64,000 nucleotides of DNA, from positions 62,001-126,000 of the forward strand of contig NZ_WUFT01000009.1 of assembly GCF_010668805.1 (NCBI RefSeq), written 5' to 3'. Source of the stretch: Rhizobium phaseoli. Its GTDB lineage: Bacteria > Pseudomonadota > Alphaproteobacteria > Rhizobiales > Rhizobiaceae. Below the pieces are notes generated by a model, which worked only from the letters and a program-made list of their open reading frames with translations, was not told the DNA's origin and did no database searches. A program made the translations under genes and the position numbers. Positions 9,089 through 17,244 of the stretch are shown in pieces; positions within the stretch are counted from its first letter, which is position 1, and every line of letters starts with the position of its first letter.

Positions 9089-9411
9089 TTTCTTCGTCTC
9101 CCTGGAAGAGCAGTGTGAAGCCTCTTGGCGGGTCAGCACTGCTGATGATGGCCGCTCCGAAACCCCACGAAAACGTGACGATGTCCGCTCTAAGGGTTCG
9201 ATGTAACGGCCGAATGACAAAATTGAGCACGTGTGCAAAATTATTATGACGATGTCCGGGCGACTTGCAAGCGGCGGTTTTCGACGGGCGTCTTTTCCGC
9301 AGCGCCGCGCGTCTTTTGAGGCGGGCAAAGGAGGCAGCGACACCTTCAATCCGCGCATTGCGCTTTTCGAAACCAGTTCCGATTTTCGGGCCGATGCGCT
9401 AGCATAACCTC
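9089..9411. promoter_or_regulatory. Divergent control region with palindrome and 12-bp direct repeats
   Basis: About 320 bases separate the importer operon (minus) from the YbaK gene (plus). Seen here: a palindrome TTG-N2-CACGTG-N2-CAA at 9223-9238, a plausible LacI-family operator with central CG; a 12-bp direct repeat TGACGATGTCCG at 9176-9187 and 9247-9258 that brackets it; and a 13-bp dyad TCAGCACTGCTGA at 9133-9145 in the presumed leader. The part 9260-9411 shows nothing clear. No Pho box with the usual 11-base periodicity was found. Confidence 0.45.
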
Positions 9412-9870
9412 ATGAGCCTTGAATCCGTCCGCGCCTTCCTGCGTGCGCATGCACCCGATATCGACATCATCGAAACCGCCGAGAGTTCCTCGACGGTGGC
9501 GCTTGCCGCTGAAGCCCATGGCGTTGAGCCCGCCCAGATCGCCAAGACGATCTGCCTGCGTGTCGGCGGGCAGATGATGCTGGTCGTTGCCGCCGGCACG
9601 GCGCGGCTCGACAATCGTAAATTCAAGGAGACTTTCGGAGGAAAGGGGCGCATGCTCGACGCTGAAGGGGTCGTCATGGTCACCAGCCATCCAGTCGGCG
9701 GCGTCTGCCCTTTCGGCCTGCCCTCGCCGTTGCCGATCTATTGCGATATCTCCCTGAAGCGCTTCGACGAAGTCGTGCCGGCGGCCGGCTCGACGAATTC
9801 GGCCGTGCGCATCGACACCGGACGGCTGGCGGAGCTTACCGGCGCCAGATGGGTCGATGTCTGCCAGTAA
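9412..9870 (+). CDS. YbaK/EbsC (ProX-like) aminoacyl-tRNA editing protein
   Basis: A 152-residue single-domain protein of the YbaK/EbsC family, freestanding enzymes that hydrolyse mischarged tRNAs such as Cys- or Ala-tRNAPro. Family features seen are AQIAKTICLRVGG with the conserved lysine, VVAAGTARLDNRKF, and the GGVCPFGLP turn near residue 100. The length fits the family. It stands alone between the importer control region and a Tim44-like gene. Confidence 0.85.
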   Translation: MSLESVRAFLRAHAPDIDIIETAESSSTVALAAEAHGVEPAQIAKTICLRVGGQMMLVVAAGTARLDNRKFKETFGGKGRMLDAEGVVMVTSHPVGGVCPFGLPSPLPIYCDISLKRFDEVVPAAGSTNSAVRIDTGRLAELTGARWVDVCQ

Positions 9871-9965
9871 GCGGCAGTAATGGTGGCCGAAGAACTTCAC
9901 ACTGGGAAAAGAGTACCTATATGAGGTCTCGACATGCCGTCATTGCGCATGACAGGAGATCAGGA

Positions 9966-10985
9966 ATGCCGGGTGCCGTTTCGCGTTTTGCCAAGATTGC
10001 GGCGATTGCCGTACTGACGAGCGCCACGATTTTTGCTTCCCTCGGCGATGCCGAGGCGCGCCGCGCCGGCGGCGGTTTCGGGAGCCGCGGTACGCGGACC
10101 TTCCAGGCTCCGCCTGTCACCCAAACTGCGCCCGCTCCCGCCGCACCGATCGAACGATCGATGACGCCGCGCCCGCAAACGACTGCACCTGCTAGCGCGC
10201 AGCAGCCCTTCGGCGCCCAGCGCCCCGGTCTTTTCGGCGGCTTTGGCCGTTCGATGATCGGCGGCCTGATTGCCGGCGGCCTCCTCGGCATGCTGCTCGG
10301 TCACGGTTTTGGCGGCGGCTTCGGCTTCCTCGGCATGCTGCTGCAGGTCGCCTTGATCGGCGGCGCCATCATGCTCGCCATGCGTTATTTCGCCAATCGC
10401 CGCCAGCCCTCCTATGGCGTCGGCGGCCAGAATCGATCCAACGCTCAGTCTTATGGCCAGCAGTCGTATGGGATGTCGTCCGCAAACAATTCGTCTTTCC
10501 AGATCCCGGCGATCGGTTCGGGTGCCGGCTCAGCTTCGCCCTCGCGCGGCAATCGCCCGAGCGACGAGATCGGGCTGGCGCAAGCCGATCTCGATCAGTT
10601 CGAGGAGTTGCTGACCGACGTTCAGACCGCTTACGGTGCCGAAGACTACGCCACGTTGCGCAAGCTGACGACGCCTGAGGCGATGTCTTATCTTGCAGAG
10701 GAACTCGGCGAAAACGCCACCAACGGCGTGCGTAACCGCGTCTCTGACGTCAAGCTGCTGCAGGGTGATATCGCCGAGGCCTGGCGCGAAGATGGCGGGG
10801 ACTATGCGACACTCGCCATGCGTTACTCCTCGGTCGATGCCATGGTCGAACGCGACAGCGGCCGTGTCGTTTCCGGCGACGACCGCCGCCCGAGCGAAAG
10901 CACCGAAGTGTGGACCTTCGTGCGCAAGCCCGGCGCCGACTGGAAGCTCGCGGCGATCCAGGGAAGCGAGCAGCGCGCCGCCTGA
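9966..10985 (+). CDS. Tim44-like domain membrane protein
   Basis: About 339 residues. An N-terminal signal/anchor is followed by an Ala/Gly/Pro-rich linker, a Gly-rich hydrophobic stretch (IGGLIAGGLLGMLLG and a second segment ending MLAMRYF), and a C-terminal Tim44/lipoyl-type domain (about 190-339) containing DLDQFEELLTDVQTAYG and a terminal AAIQGSEQ. Bacterial members are thought to act at the inner membrane, with no agreed function. The ATG at 9966 has AGGAG at good spacing; an ATG at 9921 is also in frame. A 9-bp-arm dyad (10975-10993) spans its stop codon. Confidence 0.78.
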   Translation: MPGAVSRFAKIAAIAVLTSATIFASLGDAEARRAGGGFGSRGTRTFQAPPVTQTAPAPAAPIERSMTPRPQTTAPASAQQPFGAQRPGLFGGFGRSMIGGLIAGGLLGMLLGHGFGGGFGFLGMLLQVALIGGAIMLAMRYFANRRQPSYGVGGQNRSNAQSYGQQSYGMSSANNSSFQIPAIGSGAGSASPSRGNRPSDEIGLAQADLDQFEELLTDVQTAYGAEDYATLRKLTTPEAMSYLAEELGENATNGVRNRVSDVKLLQGDIAEAWREDGGDYATLAMRYSSVDAMVERDSGRVVSGDDRRPSESTEVWTFVRKPGADWKLAAIQGSEQRAA

Positions 10986-11003
10986 GGCGGCGCCTCTGCT
11001 GGC

Positions 11004-12035
11004 TTAATTGACCGCCACCGGTTTAGAACGCATGCGCGAAACCGTTTCGCGTTCTGCCCGCTTGCAGCGCATTGGCGGCAGGCCGCGGTCCATCAGGTCC
11101 ATATCTTCGAGCACCATGTCGCCCATCTTCTTGAAGGCGCTGTCGAGCGCTCCGGCCCGGTGCGCCGAGCGGATGAAGCCTTTCAGGCTCCGCACCGGGT
11201 GGTCGGGCGCCAGCGGCTCCTCGGGATAGACGTCGCTTGCCGCGACGATATGGCCTGCCGAGACGGCCGCCATCAGCGCGTCGAAATCGACGACATCGGC
11301 GCGGCTGAGCAGGATGAAGGCAGCACCCCTGCGCATGCCGGCGAAGGCCTCCGCGCCGAGAAAAGCCTTGTTTTCGCTGGTGACGGCAGCGACGACGAAG
11401 ATGAAATCGCTCTTTGTCAGCACATCTTCCAGGCTTGCCGGCTCAACGCCGTTTTCCTCGAGGATCGAGCGGGGCAGCCAGGGATCGAACACCCTGATGC
11501 GCGCCCTGAAGCCGGACAGCAGCCGGCGCAGCGCCTTGCCGAGATCGCCAAAGCCGACAATGCCGATCTCGGATCCGGCGATCAGCCGTGCACTCGCATT
11601 GCCCTCCCCGCCCCAGAGTTCGGTGCCCTGGCGGAACGCGACATCCGCATCGACGATGCCGCGCGCCAAGGCCAGCGCGAAGCCGAGACCGATTTCGGCG
11701 ACCGGCTCGGCAAACACCTGGCCTGTCGTCACGACATGAATGCCGCGCTCAAAAAGCAGCTCATAGGGCATGTTGTTCAAGAGATTGCTTTCGACGTTGA
11801 GGATCGAGCGCAAGGCCGGCATTCTGCCCAGCGTTTCCACTGAGAGCGGCGGTTGGCCGATAATGTAACGGGTCCTGGCAAGGATCTCGTCGCCGAGCCC
11901 GGCGATATTGTCGGGATCGGCCTCGACGATCTCGTATTTTGCGTGCAGTTCGGCGCGCGCCTTGTTGCTGAAAATCAGATCGAGCGAGCGCGGCTCGGGC
12001 GCGCTGATCGCCAGCGGCCGTTCGGTGTTCGTCAT
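11004..12035 (-). CDS. D-isomer-specific 2-hydroxyacid dehydrogenase family protein
   Basis: 343 residues with the NAD-binding motif GIVGFGDLGKALRRL and downstream FDPW in the Rossmann domain, then the catalytic-domain elements LLSRADVVD (arginine), YPEEPL (glutamate) and SAHRAGA (histidine). The family reduces 2-oxoacids or oxidises D-2-hydroxyacids in the cytoplasm. The ATG at 12035 is preferred since GGAGGAG lies six bases upstream; an ATG at 12041 overlaps that site. Convergent with the Tim44-like gene. Confidence 0.88.
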   Translation of the reverse strand: MTNTERPLAISAPEPRSLDLIFSNKARAELHAKYEIVEADPDNIAGLGDEILARTRYIIGQPPLSVETLGRMPALRSILNVESNLLNNMPYELLFERGIHVVTTGQVFAEPVAEIGLGFALALARGIVDADVAFRQGTELWGGEGNASARLIAGSEIGIVGFGDLGKALRRLLSGFRARIRVFDPWLPRSILEENGVEPASLEDVLTKSDFIFVVAAVTSENKAFLGAEAFAGMRRGAAFILLSRADVVDFDALMAAVSAGHIVAASDVYPEEPLAPDHPVRSLKGFIRSAHRAGALDSAFKKMGDMVLEDMDLMDRGLPPMRCKRAERETVSRMRSKPVAVN

Positions 12036-12198
12036 GGGCATCTCCTCCATCGCGGCGATGCGCCGCCTCGGCTCGATTGATAGCCGCTGTGCCGGGCCGT
12101 TTCCAGGTGGATCTTCGGGCAATGGGAAAAGCTCGCGAAAACGGCATTTGCCTATCAGATAAGCAATTGAATTGCCTTGCTATTTCATGGCATTTTCG

Positions 12199-12227
12199 TT
12201 GACGGCGCGAGTTCGTTGAATTAGCCT
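12199..12227 (+). promoter_or_regulatory. Candidate sigma-70 promoter for hupE
   Basis: TTGACG at 12199-12204 and TAGCCT at 12222-12227 with a 17-base spacer, about 60 bases upstream of the hupE ATG. A 13-bp dyad GCAATTGAATTGC at 12163-12175 lies just upstream and could be an operator. Position and spacing fit; the -10 match is only moderate. Confidence 0.35.
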
Positions 12228-12288
12228 GATGCAAGTGGCGCTCGGTGGCCGCCGCGGAATTACTCGAAAATTCACGAGGGGAAGAGCA

Positions 12289-12888
12289 ATGAAATCAGCA
12301 CTCAAGAGCGGCCTGCTTGCCTTGGTTGCCGCAGCGCTTCCGGCCGTTGCCTCCGCCCATCCTGCCATCGGTGAAGCCGCAGGCTTCGGCCATGGCTTTG
12401 CCCATCCCATGTCTGGCCTTGATCATATCCTCGCCATGGTGATGGTCGGCCTCTTCGCATTTCAGCTTGGTGGCCGTGCCACCTGGCTGGTGCCGACGAC
12501 CTTCGTTCTGGTGATGGCGCTTGGCGGTGCTCTCGGCGTGGCCGGCGTCAATGTTCCCTTCGTTGAAACTGGCATTGCGCTGTCCGTCATCGTACTTGGC
12601 GCGATCGTTGCGCACAACGTCAAGGCGCCGACCGCCGTTGCGATGGGTGTCGTCGGCCTCTTCGCAATCTTCCACGGGCATGCCCACGGCGCGGAGATGC
12701 CGGACGACGCCGCCGGAGCCGCCTATGCCGCCGGTTTCATGATCGCGACTGCGGTTCTGCATGCCGCCGGCCTCGGTCTCGGCTTTTTGATCGCCCGTGT
12801 TGGCGAGCGGCGGGCGCCCTTCGTCGCCCGGACTGCTGGCGGTCTTGCCGCTGTTGCCGGTGTCGGCATCCTTGCCGGCGTGCTTTAA
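12289..12888 (+). CDS. hupE: HupE/UreJ-family metal permease
   Basis: 199 residues: signal peptide (about 1-20, ending VASAHP), then six hydrophobic segments. The family motif HPMSGLDHILAMVMVG (about 41-56) and a later FHGHAHG cluster are present. HupE/UreJ proteins are inner-membrane carriers of nickel (or cobalt) feeding hydrogenase, urease or B12 enzymes. No hydrogenase or urease genes are in this window, so the metal and client are open; the B12-dependent mutase at 42307 makes cobalt conceivable but this is only inference. GAGGGGAAGAG precedes the ATG. Confidence 0.85.
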   Translation: MKSALKSGLLALVAAALPAVASAHPAIGEAAGFGHGFAHPMSGLDHILAMVMVGLFAFQLGGRATWLVPTTFVLVMALGGALGVAGVNVPFVETGIALSVIVLGAIVAHNVKAPTAVAMGVVGLFAIFHGHAHGAEMPDDAAGAAYAAGFMIATAVLHAAGLGLGFLIARVGERRAPFVARTAGGLAAVAGVGILAGVL

Positions 12889-12920
12889 GTCCAACAGCAT
12901 TCTCAAACCGAAAATCGTGA

Positions 12921-12955
12921 CGCCCGGCATGCGTAGCGCATTGCCGGGCGTTTTT
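12921..12955 (+). terminator. Intrinsic terminator after hupE
   Basis: Perfect 9-bp arms CGCCCGGCA (12921-12929) and TGCCGGGCG (12942-12950) followed directly by TTTTT. It lies about 30 bases after the hupE stop and insulates hupE from the cyd operon. Confidence 0.85.
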
Positions 12956-12982
12956 GCATTGCGGCGATAAAGCGCCGCGGAC

Positions 12983-12996
12983 TTGACCCAAATCAA
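12983..12996 (+). promoter_or_regulatory. FixK/FNR-type box (anaerobox) of the cyd operon
   Basis: TTGACCCAAATCAA matches TTGA-N6-TCAA perfectly. Its centre (12989.5) is 41.5 bases upstream of a start point near 13031 predicted from the -10-like TATATC at 13019-13024, the exact class II activator geometry. In rhizobia such sites bind FixK or FnrN under low oxygen, fitting a high-affinity bd oxidase operon. Confidence 0.72.
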
Positions 12997-13096
12997 ATCC
13001 AGCCATGTTGCGTCGGGCTATATCTGACGCACGATCAACGAACGGACATCCAAATTGACGCAGGGCGGCCTTGCCGGTTGTCGGTGAGGTGTAGCG

Positions 13097-13729
13097 GTGA
13101 GTATAGTAATTTCAGAAATTTCTGAAATCACAGACGCAACGGAAACAATGATGAACCTTCCGCCTCTCGTCCAGTCCTTCGTTCTTCACTTCGGCGAAAT
13201 GGGATCGCGCTGGGGAATAAACCGCACGGTCGGCCAGATCTACGCCTTGCTCTTCGTTTCCCCCGGATCGCTCTGCGCCGAGGAGATCGCTGAGTCGCTC
13301 GGCATTTCGCGCTCCAACGTGTCTATGAGCCTGCGGGAACTGCAGGCCTGGAACCTCGTCATCCTCAAACACAAGCCGGACGATCGCCGCGATTTCTTCA
13401 CCACGCCTGATGATGTCTGGCTGATACTGAGGACGCTTGCCGAGGAACGAAAGAAGCGCGAAGTCGATCCGACGCTGTCGGTTCTGCGCGAAATCCTGAT
13501 GCAGCGCCCCGCCAGCGAGGCCGAACGCCACGCGCAGCAGCGCATGAGCGAAATGCATACGCTGATCGAGCAACTGACCCATTGGTATGAAGACGTAAAA
13601 CAACTTGAAACCGAAAGGCTCGCAACGCTACTCTCGCTGGGCGCGAAAGTGACAAAGTTTCTGGAGGCCAAGGACCGGGTCGTTTCGCTCGGCCGCAGCC
13701 GCCGGCCGAATCCTGCGAACAAGAGTTAG
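13097..13729 (+). CDS. GbsR/MarR-type winged-helix transcriptional regulator
   Basis: Up to 210 residues with a MarR/GbsR-like winged helix: MGSRWGINRTVGQIYALLFVSP, then the recognition helix region AEEIAESLGISRSNVSMSLRELQ and the wing LKHKPDDRRDFF. The C-terminal half is helical and probably dimerises. It sits four bases before cydD, so it likely controls the bd oxidase operon and itself. GTG 13097 has a GAGG upstream, but the first 17 codons include the 20-bp palindrome and encode an odd ISEISEI repeat, so ATG 13148 is a serious alternative. Confidence 0.88.
   Translation: MSIVISEISEITDATETMMNLPPLVQSFVLHFGEMGSRWGINRTVGQIYALLFVSPGSLCAEEIAESLGISRSNVSMSLRELQAWNLVILKHKPDDRRDFFTTPDDVWLILRTLAEERKKREVDPTLSVLREILMQRPASEAERHAQQRMSEMHTLIEQLTHWYEDVKQLETERLATLLSLGAKVTKFLEAKDRVVSLGRSRRPNPANKS
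13109..13128. promoter_or_regulatory. 20-bp perfect palindrome, candidate autoregulatory operator
   Basis: ATTTCAGAAATTTCTGAAAT is identical to its reverse complement. It lies downstream of the predicted promoter and just before the conserved part of the GbsR/MarR-type gene, where a bound repressor would block transcription. If it is an operator, the ATG at 13148 is probably the true start of that gene. Confidence 0.55.
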
Positions 13730-13733
13730 CGCC

Positions 13734-15482
13734 ATGGGCACTGCTTTCTTCGACGCGAAGGACAGGGGAGAAACCGAACCGGTGCCGGACGGCGATACCG
13801 TCCCGTCCATCACCGGCCCGAATGACGCGAAAAGCGGGCTGCGCAGAGCGGCGATGCTGCAGGCATTGGCGGCCGCGCTCTGGATTCCGCAGGCCGGGCT
13901 GCTGGCAGTCTCGATCGGGCGCATCGCCGATGGCGGCGCATTGCAGGACGTCCTCTGGCCAGCCTTGGGTATTCTCTTGCTCGGATTGGCAAGGAGTTGT
14001 CTCGACGCGGCTGGCGGCCGCCTGGCTTTTCATGTCGCGCGCGCTGAACTCAGCCGCAGGCGGCGGGTCGCAGCTGCGGCCCTCTCGATATCATCGCCGA
14101 TCGACCGCGGCAGGCCGCCTTCCGGCAAAGCCGCAAGCGTGCTTGGCGAGCAGGCCGAACTCATCGTGCCCTATCTCGCCCGGTTCCAGCCGGCGCGCAT
14201 GAAGGCGAGCCTTGTGCCGCTCATCATTCTTGCTGTGATCTTTCCGGTCTCTTGGATCGCCGCGCTGGTGTTGCTGTTTGCCGCGCCGCTGATCCCGATC
14301 TTCATGGCATTGATCGGCTGGCGCGCCCAAGCCGCCAGCGAAAAACAACTCGTTGCGACCGGTGGCCTCAACGGTTTCCTGCTCGATCGGCTGCGTGGAC
14401 TGGCGACGATCCGTGGGCTCGATGCGGTGGATTCAACGGCGCTGCGGCTGCGCCGCGAGGCGCAATCGCTGCGCGTGCGCACCATGGCGGTGCTGAAGAT
14501 CGCCTTTCTCTCCTCGGCGGTGCTCGAACTTTTCGCAGCACTCGGTGTGGCGATGATTGCCGTCTATGTCGGCTTCAGCCTGCTCGGCGAAATCCGCTTC
14601 GGCACTTGGTCCGGCCGGCTAGACCTGACCGAGGGACTGTTCATCCTGCTGCTGGCGCCGGTCTTCTTCGAGCCTCTGCGTGAACTCTCGGCCGTCTGGC
14701 ACGATCGGGCTGCCGGCGAAGCGGCGCTGAAAGCGCTGGATGCTCTGGCTGCAGAAGGCAGCCTGTCTGTTCGAGGAGCAGCCGAAATCGCACCAGCGGT
14801 ACCAGCCGTCGCCGAAGCACCGGCCATTCGCCTTGAAAATCTTGCCTTTCGCTATGGCGTCGACGAACCGTTGATCTTTGGCGATTTCGACCTCGATATC
14901 GCTGCCGGCGAACATCTGGCGCTTCTCGGGGCCAGCGGTTCCGGCAAGTCGACGCTGCTTTCGCTGATGGCGGGACTGGCGTCCTGCACCGGCGGCCGCA
15001 TCGTCATCGGTGGCCTCGAACTTACGGATGAGACTGCCGCCCTCTTGCGCGGCGGCATGGCGTGGATCGGCCAGAAGCCGCATATCTTTGCCGGCACCAT
15101 AACGGGGAATATCGTGCTCGGCAGACCCGGCGTGCTGCGCGGCGATGTGGCCGACGCACTGGATGCCGCGAGACTCGGGAAGGTGGCCGCAGCTTATGGC
15201 AATCGGCCGCTCGGCGAGGGCGGGATCGGGTTTTCCGGTGGCGAGGCGCTGCGGCTGGCGATCGCGCGGGCGGCCTGCAATCCGCATCTGAAGATTATCC
15301 TTGCCGACGAGCCGACCGCGCATCTCGATGCCGCGACCGCTGCCGAGGTCACCGAGAGCCTGCTTTCGCTCGCCAACGGCCGCATTTTGATCGTTGCCAC
15401 CCATGATCCGCAGCTCGCCGCACGCATGCATCGCACCATGCGCATCGACGCCGATATCATGATGAGGGAGGCCGCAGAATGA
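13734..15482 (+). CDS. cydD: CydD, ABC exporter subunit for cytochrome bd assembly
   Basis: 582 residues: an N-terminal six-helix type IV ABC exporter domain (about 30-340) and a C-terminal ATPase with Walker A GASGSGKST, a short signature FSGGEALRLAIARA, Walker B with ADEPTAHLD and switch histidine in ATHDPQ. CydDC exports cysteine/glutathione to the periplasm and is required for heme insertion into cytochrome bd. It overlaps cydC by ATGA and sits in the operon that encodes the oxidase itself. Confidence 0.92.
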   Translation: MGTAFFDAKDRGETEPVPDGDTVPSITGPNDAKSGLRRAAMLQALAAALWIPQAGLLAVSIGRIADGGALQDVLWPALGILLLGLARSCLDAAGGRLAFHVARAELSRRRRVAAAALSISSPIDRGRPPSGKAASVLGEQAELIVPYLARFQPARMKASLVPLIILAVIFPVSWIAALVLLFAAPLIPIFMALIGWRAQAASEKQLVATGGLNGFLLDRLRGLATIRGLDAVDSTALRLRREAQSLRVRTMAVLKIAFLSSAVLELFAALGVAMIAVYVGFSLLGEIRFGTWSGRLDLTEGLFILLLAPVFFEPLRELSAVWHDRAAGEAALKALDALAAEGSLSVRGAAEIAPAVPAVAEAPAIRLENLAFRYGVDEPLIFGDFDLDIAAGEHLALLGASGSGKSTLLSLMAGLASCTGGRIVIGGLELTDETAALLRGGMAWIGQKPHIFAGTITGNIVLGRPGVLRGDVADALDAARLGKVAAAYGNRPLGEGGIGFSGGEALRLAIARAACNPHLKIILADEPTAHLDAATAAEVTESLLSLANGRILIVATHDPQLAARMHRTMRIDADIMMREAAE

Positions 15483-17167
15483 GCAGATTTGCTGCTGATC
15501 TCAAGCCGATCCTGGGCCTGTTCTTTGCCGAGCGCCGGCGAGCGCTGCTGCTCGGCGCCGCACTTTCGGCCGTGACGGTGACAGCCGGCATAGCCCTCCT
15601 CGGCCTGTCCGGCTGGTTCATCACCGCCACGTCGCTTGCCGGTCTTTCGGCCGCGGCGATCACCTTCGACGTCTTTGCGCCGTCGGCCGGCATCCGCCTG
15701 CTCGCCATTGTCCGGACCGCAGCACGTTACGGGGAAAGGCTTGCGACCCATGACGCGACGCTCGGCGTGCTCGCCGCTCTTCGCGAAAGGCTGTTTCGCG
15801 GCTTCGCCGAACCGGGTGCGGCGCGCGTCCTTTTGCACCGTCCGGCAAGGCTGCTTTTTCGGCTGACGGCCGATATCGATGCGCTTGACTCCCTGTATCT
15901 CCGCATCCTCGTGCCCGCCGCGGTGGCAATCGGCGCAACCCTTGCGTCAAGCCTCGTGCTGGGGCTGATGCATCTGTTGTTCGGCCTGTGCTTCGGCCTT
16001 TTTCTCGCCGGTGCCGGCCTCGGCCTGCCTTTGATCGCCGCTCGGGCGGCGCGCAAACATGCCCGCCGGCGTGCCCATGGCATCGAGGCGCTGCGGTCGC
16101 GGACGATCGATTTCATTGCCGGTCAGACCGATATCCTGATGGCCGGCCGGCTTGGCGCGCAGAGAGAGGCAATCGCTGCCGCCGATGATTATGCCGCCTG
16201 CGCCGACGACCGATTAAACCGTATCGAGACCGGCCTGACATTCGGCTTCGGCCTGGCCGCCACCCTGCTGTTGACGGCATCGTTGCTTGCTGTCGCGGCC
16301 CTTGCGGAAACCAAGGTGATCACCGCGCCGGTCGCAGCCCTCGGCTTGCTCGTTGCCTTCGCGGCCGTCGAGCCCTTTGCGGCGTTGCGCCGCGGTGCTC
16401 TGGAACTTGGGCGGACGCTGCTTGCGGCAAGGCGCATCGCGCCACGGCTTACCGTCACGGCCGCTTCCGAACCATTGGCGCCGTCATTGCCGGGATACGC
16501 CTTTTCGCTGATGGATGTGTCCGCCTTCCATGAAAACTCCTCCGTGCCGGCCCTTCAAGGCGTCGAACTGACGCTCCGGCAGGGCGAGCACCTTGCCGTT
16601 GTCGGCAGCAGCGGCGCCGGCAAGTCGAGCCTGCTTGCCGTGCTCTCGGGTGAATTGCCGGCAAAGACGGGAAGCGTCGCCCCGGTAGTGGCGACCTTGC
16701 TGACGCAGCGGACGGAACTCTTCGAGGACAGCCTGCGCGGCAATCTCAACCTTGCCAACCCGGAAGCAAGCGAGGCCCGCCTTCGCGAGGCTCTCCTCGC
16801 GGCCGGTCTGCTGGCCGATGTCGAGGCGATGTCGCGGGGGATCGATACGCCGCTCGGCGAAGGCGGGCTCGGCCTTTCCGGCGGCCAGTCGCGCCGGCTG
16901 GCGCTTGCCCGGCTCTTCCTGCGCGACACCCCGCTCTGGCTGCTCGATGAACCCACGGAGGGCCTCGACGGCGCCACCGCCCGGGATGTCATGCAACGTC
17001 TCTCGGCAATGGCGGCAGGCCGCTCGTTGGTCATTTCAACGCATATCCGCCGCGAGGCAGCGATTGCAGACCGCATCGCCGTCATCGAAGGCGGCCGCAT
17101 TCTAGAGGTTTTGCGCCGCGGAGAGGCGGCGTTCGAAAAGGCGCTCGACCGGCTTCGGCCGGACTGA
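15479..17167 (+). CDS. cydC: CydC, ABC exporter subunit for cytochrome bd assembly
   Basis: 562 residues, partner of CydD. Six hydrophobic segments in about 20-310, then an ATPase with Walker A GSSGAGKSS, signature LSGGQSRRLALAR, Walker B LLDEPTEGLD and switch ISTHIRRE. CydC supplies the other half of the heterodimeric exporter. Its start overlaps the cydD stop (ATGA). A strong hairpin lies between its stop and cydA. Confidence 0.92.
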   Translation: MSRFAADLKPILGLFFAERRRALLLGAALSAVTVTAGIALLGLSGWFITATSLAGLSAAAITFDVFAPSAGIRLLAIVRTAARYGERLATHDATLGVLAALRERLFRGFAEPGAARVLLHRPARLLFRLTADIDALDSLYLRILVPAAVAIGATLASSLVLGLMHLLFGLCFGLFLAGAGLGLPLIAARAARKHARRRAHGIEALRSRTIDFIAGQTDILMAGRLGAQREAIAAADDYAACADDRLNRIETGLTFGFGLAATLLLTASLLAVAALAETKVITAPVAALGLLVAFAAVEPFAALRRGALELGRTLLAARRIAPRLTVTAASEPLAPSLPGYAFSLMDVSAFHENSSVPALQGVELTLRQGEHLAVVGSSGAGKSSLLAVLSGELPAKTGSVAPVVATLLTQRTELFEDSLRGNLNLANPEASEARLREALLAAGLLADVEAMSRGIDTPLGEGGLGLSGGQSRRLALARLFLRDTPLWLLDEPTEGLDGATARDVMQRLSAMAAGRSLVISTHIRREAAIADRIAVIEGGRILEVLRRGEAAFEKALDRLRPD

Positions 17168-17181
17168 GCGAGATCGCTTGC

Positions 17182-17206
17182 CCTCAGGCGCCGGCCGGCG
17201 CTGAGG
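17182..17206 (+). other. Intercistronic stem-loop between cydC and cydA
   Basis: CCTCAG (17182-17187) pairs with CTGAGG (17201-17206) and CGCC with GGCG inside, with one bulged G and a GGCC loop. No T-run follows. It could stabilise the downstream cydABX message or partly uncouple oxidase from exporter expression. Confidence 0.45.
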
Positions 17207-17244
17207 AATGCTCCGTACCCCGTGGGACCGTGGGAGAAAGACAA

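Noticed and set aside
9200..9260. Pho box before the glycerophosphodiester importer
   Set aside because: ATGAC repeats occur but about 32 and 38 bases apart, not at the 11-base spacing of a Pho box.
10975..10993. Strong dyad GCGCCGCCT/AGGCGGCGC over the Tim44-like stop as a terminator
   Set aside because: Only one unpaired base between the arms and no following T-run on either strand; mentioned only as a dyad.
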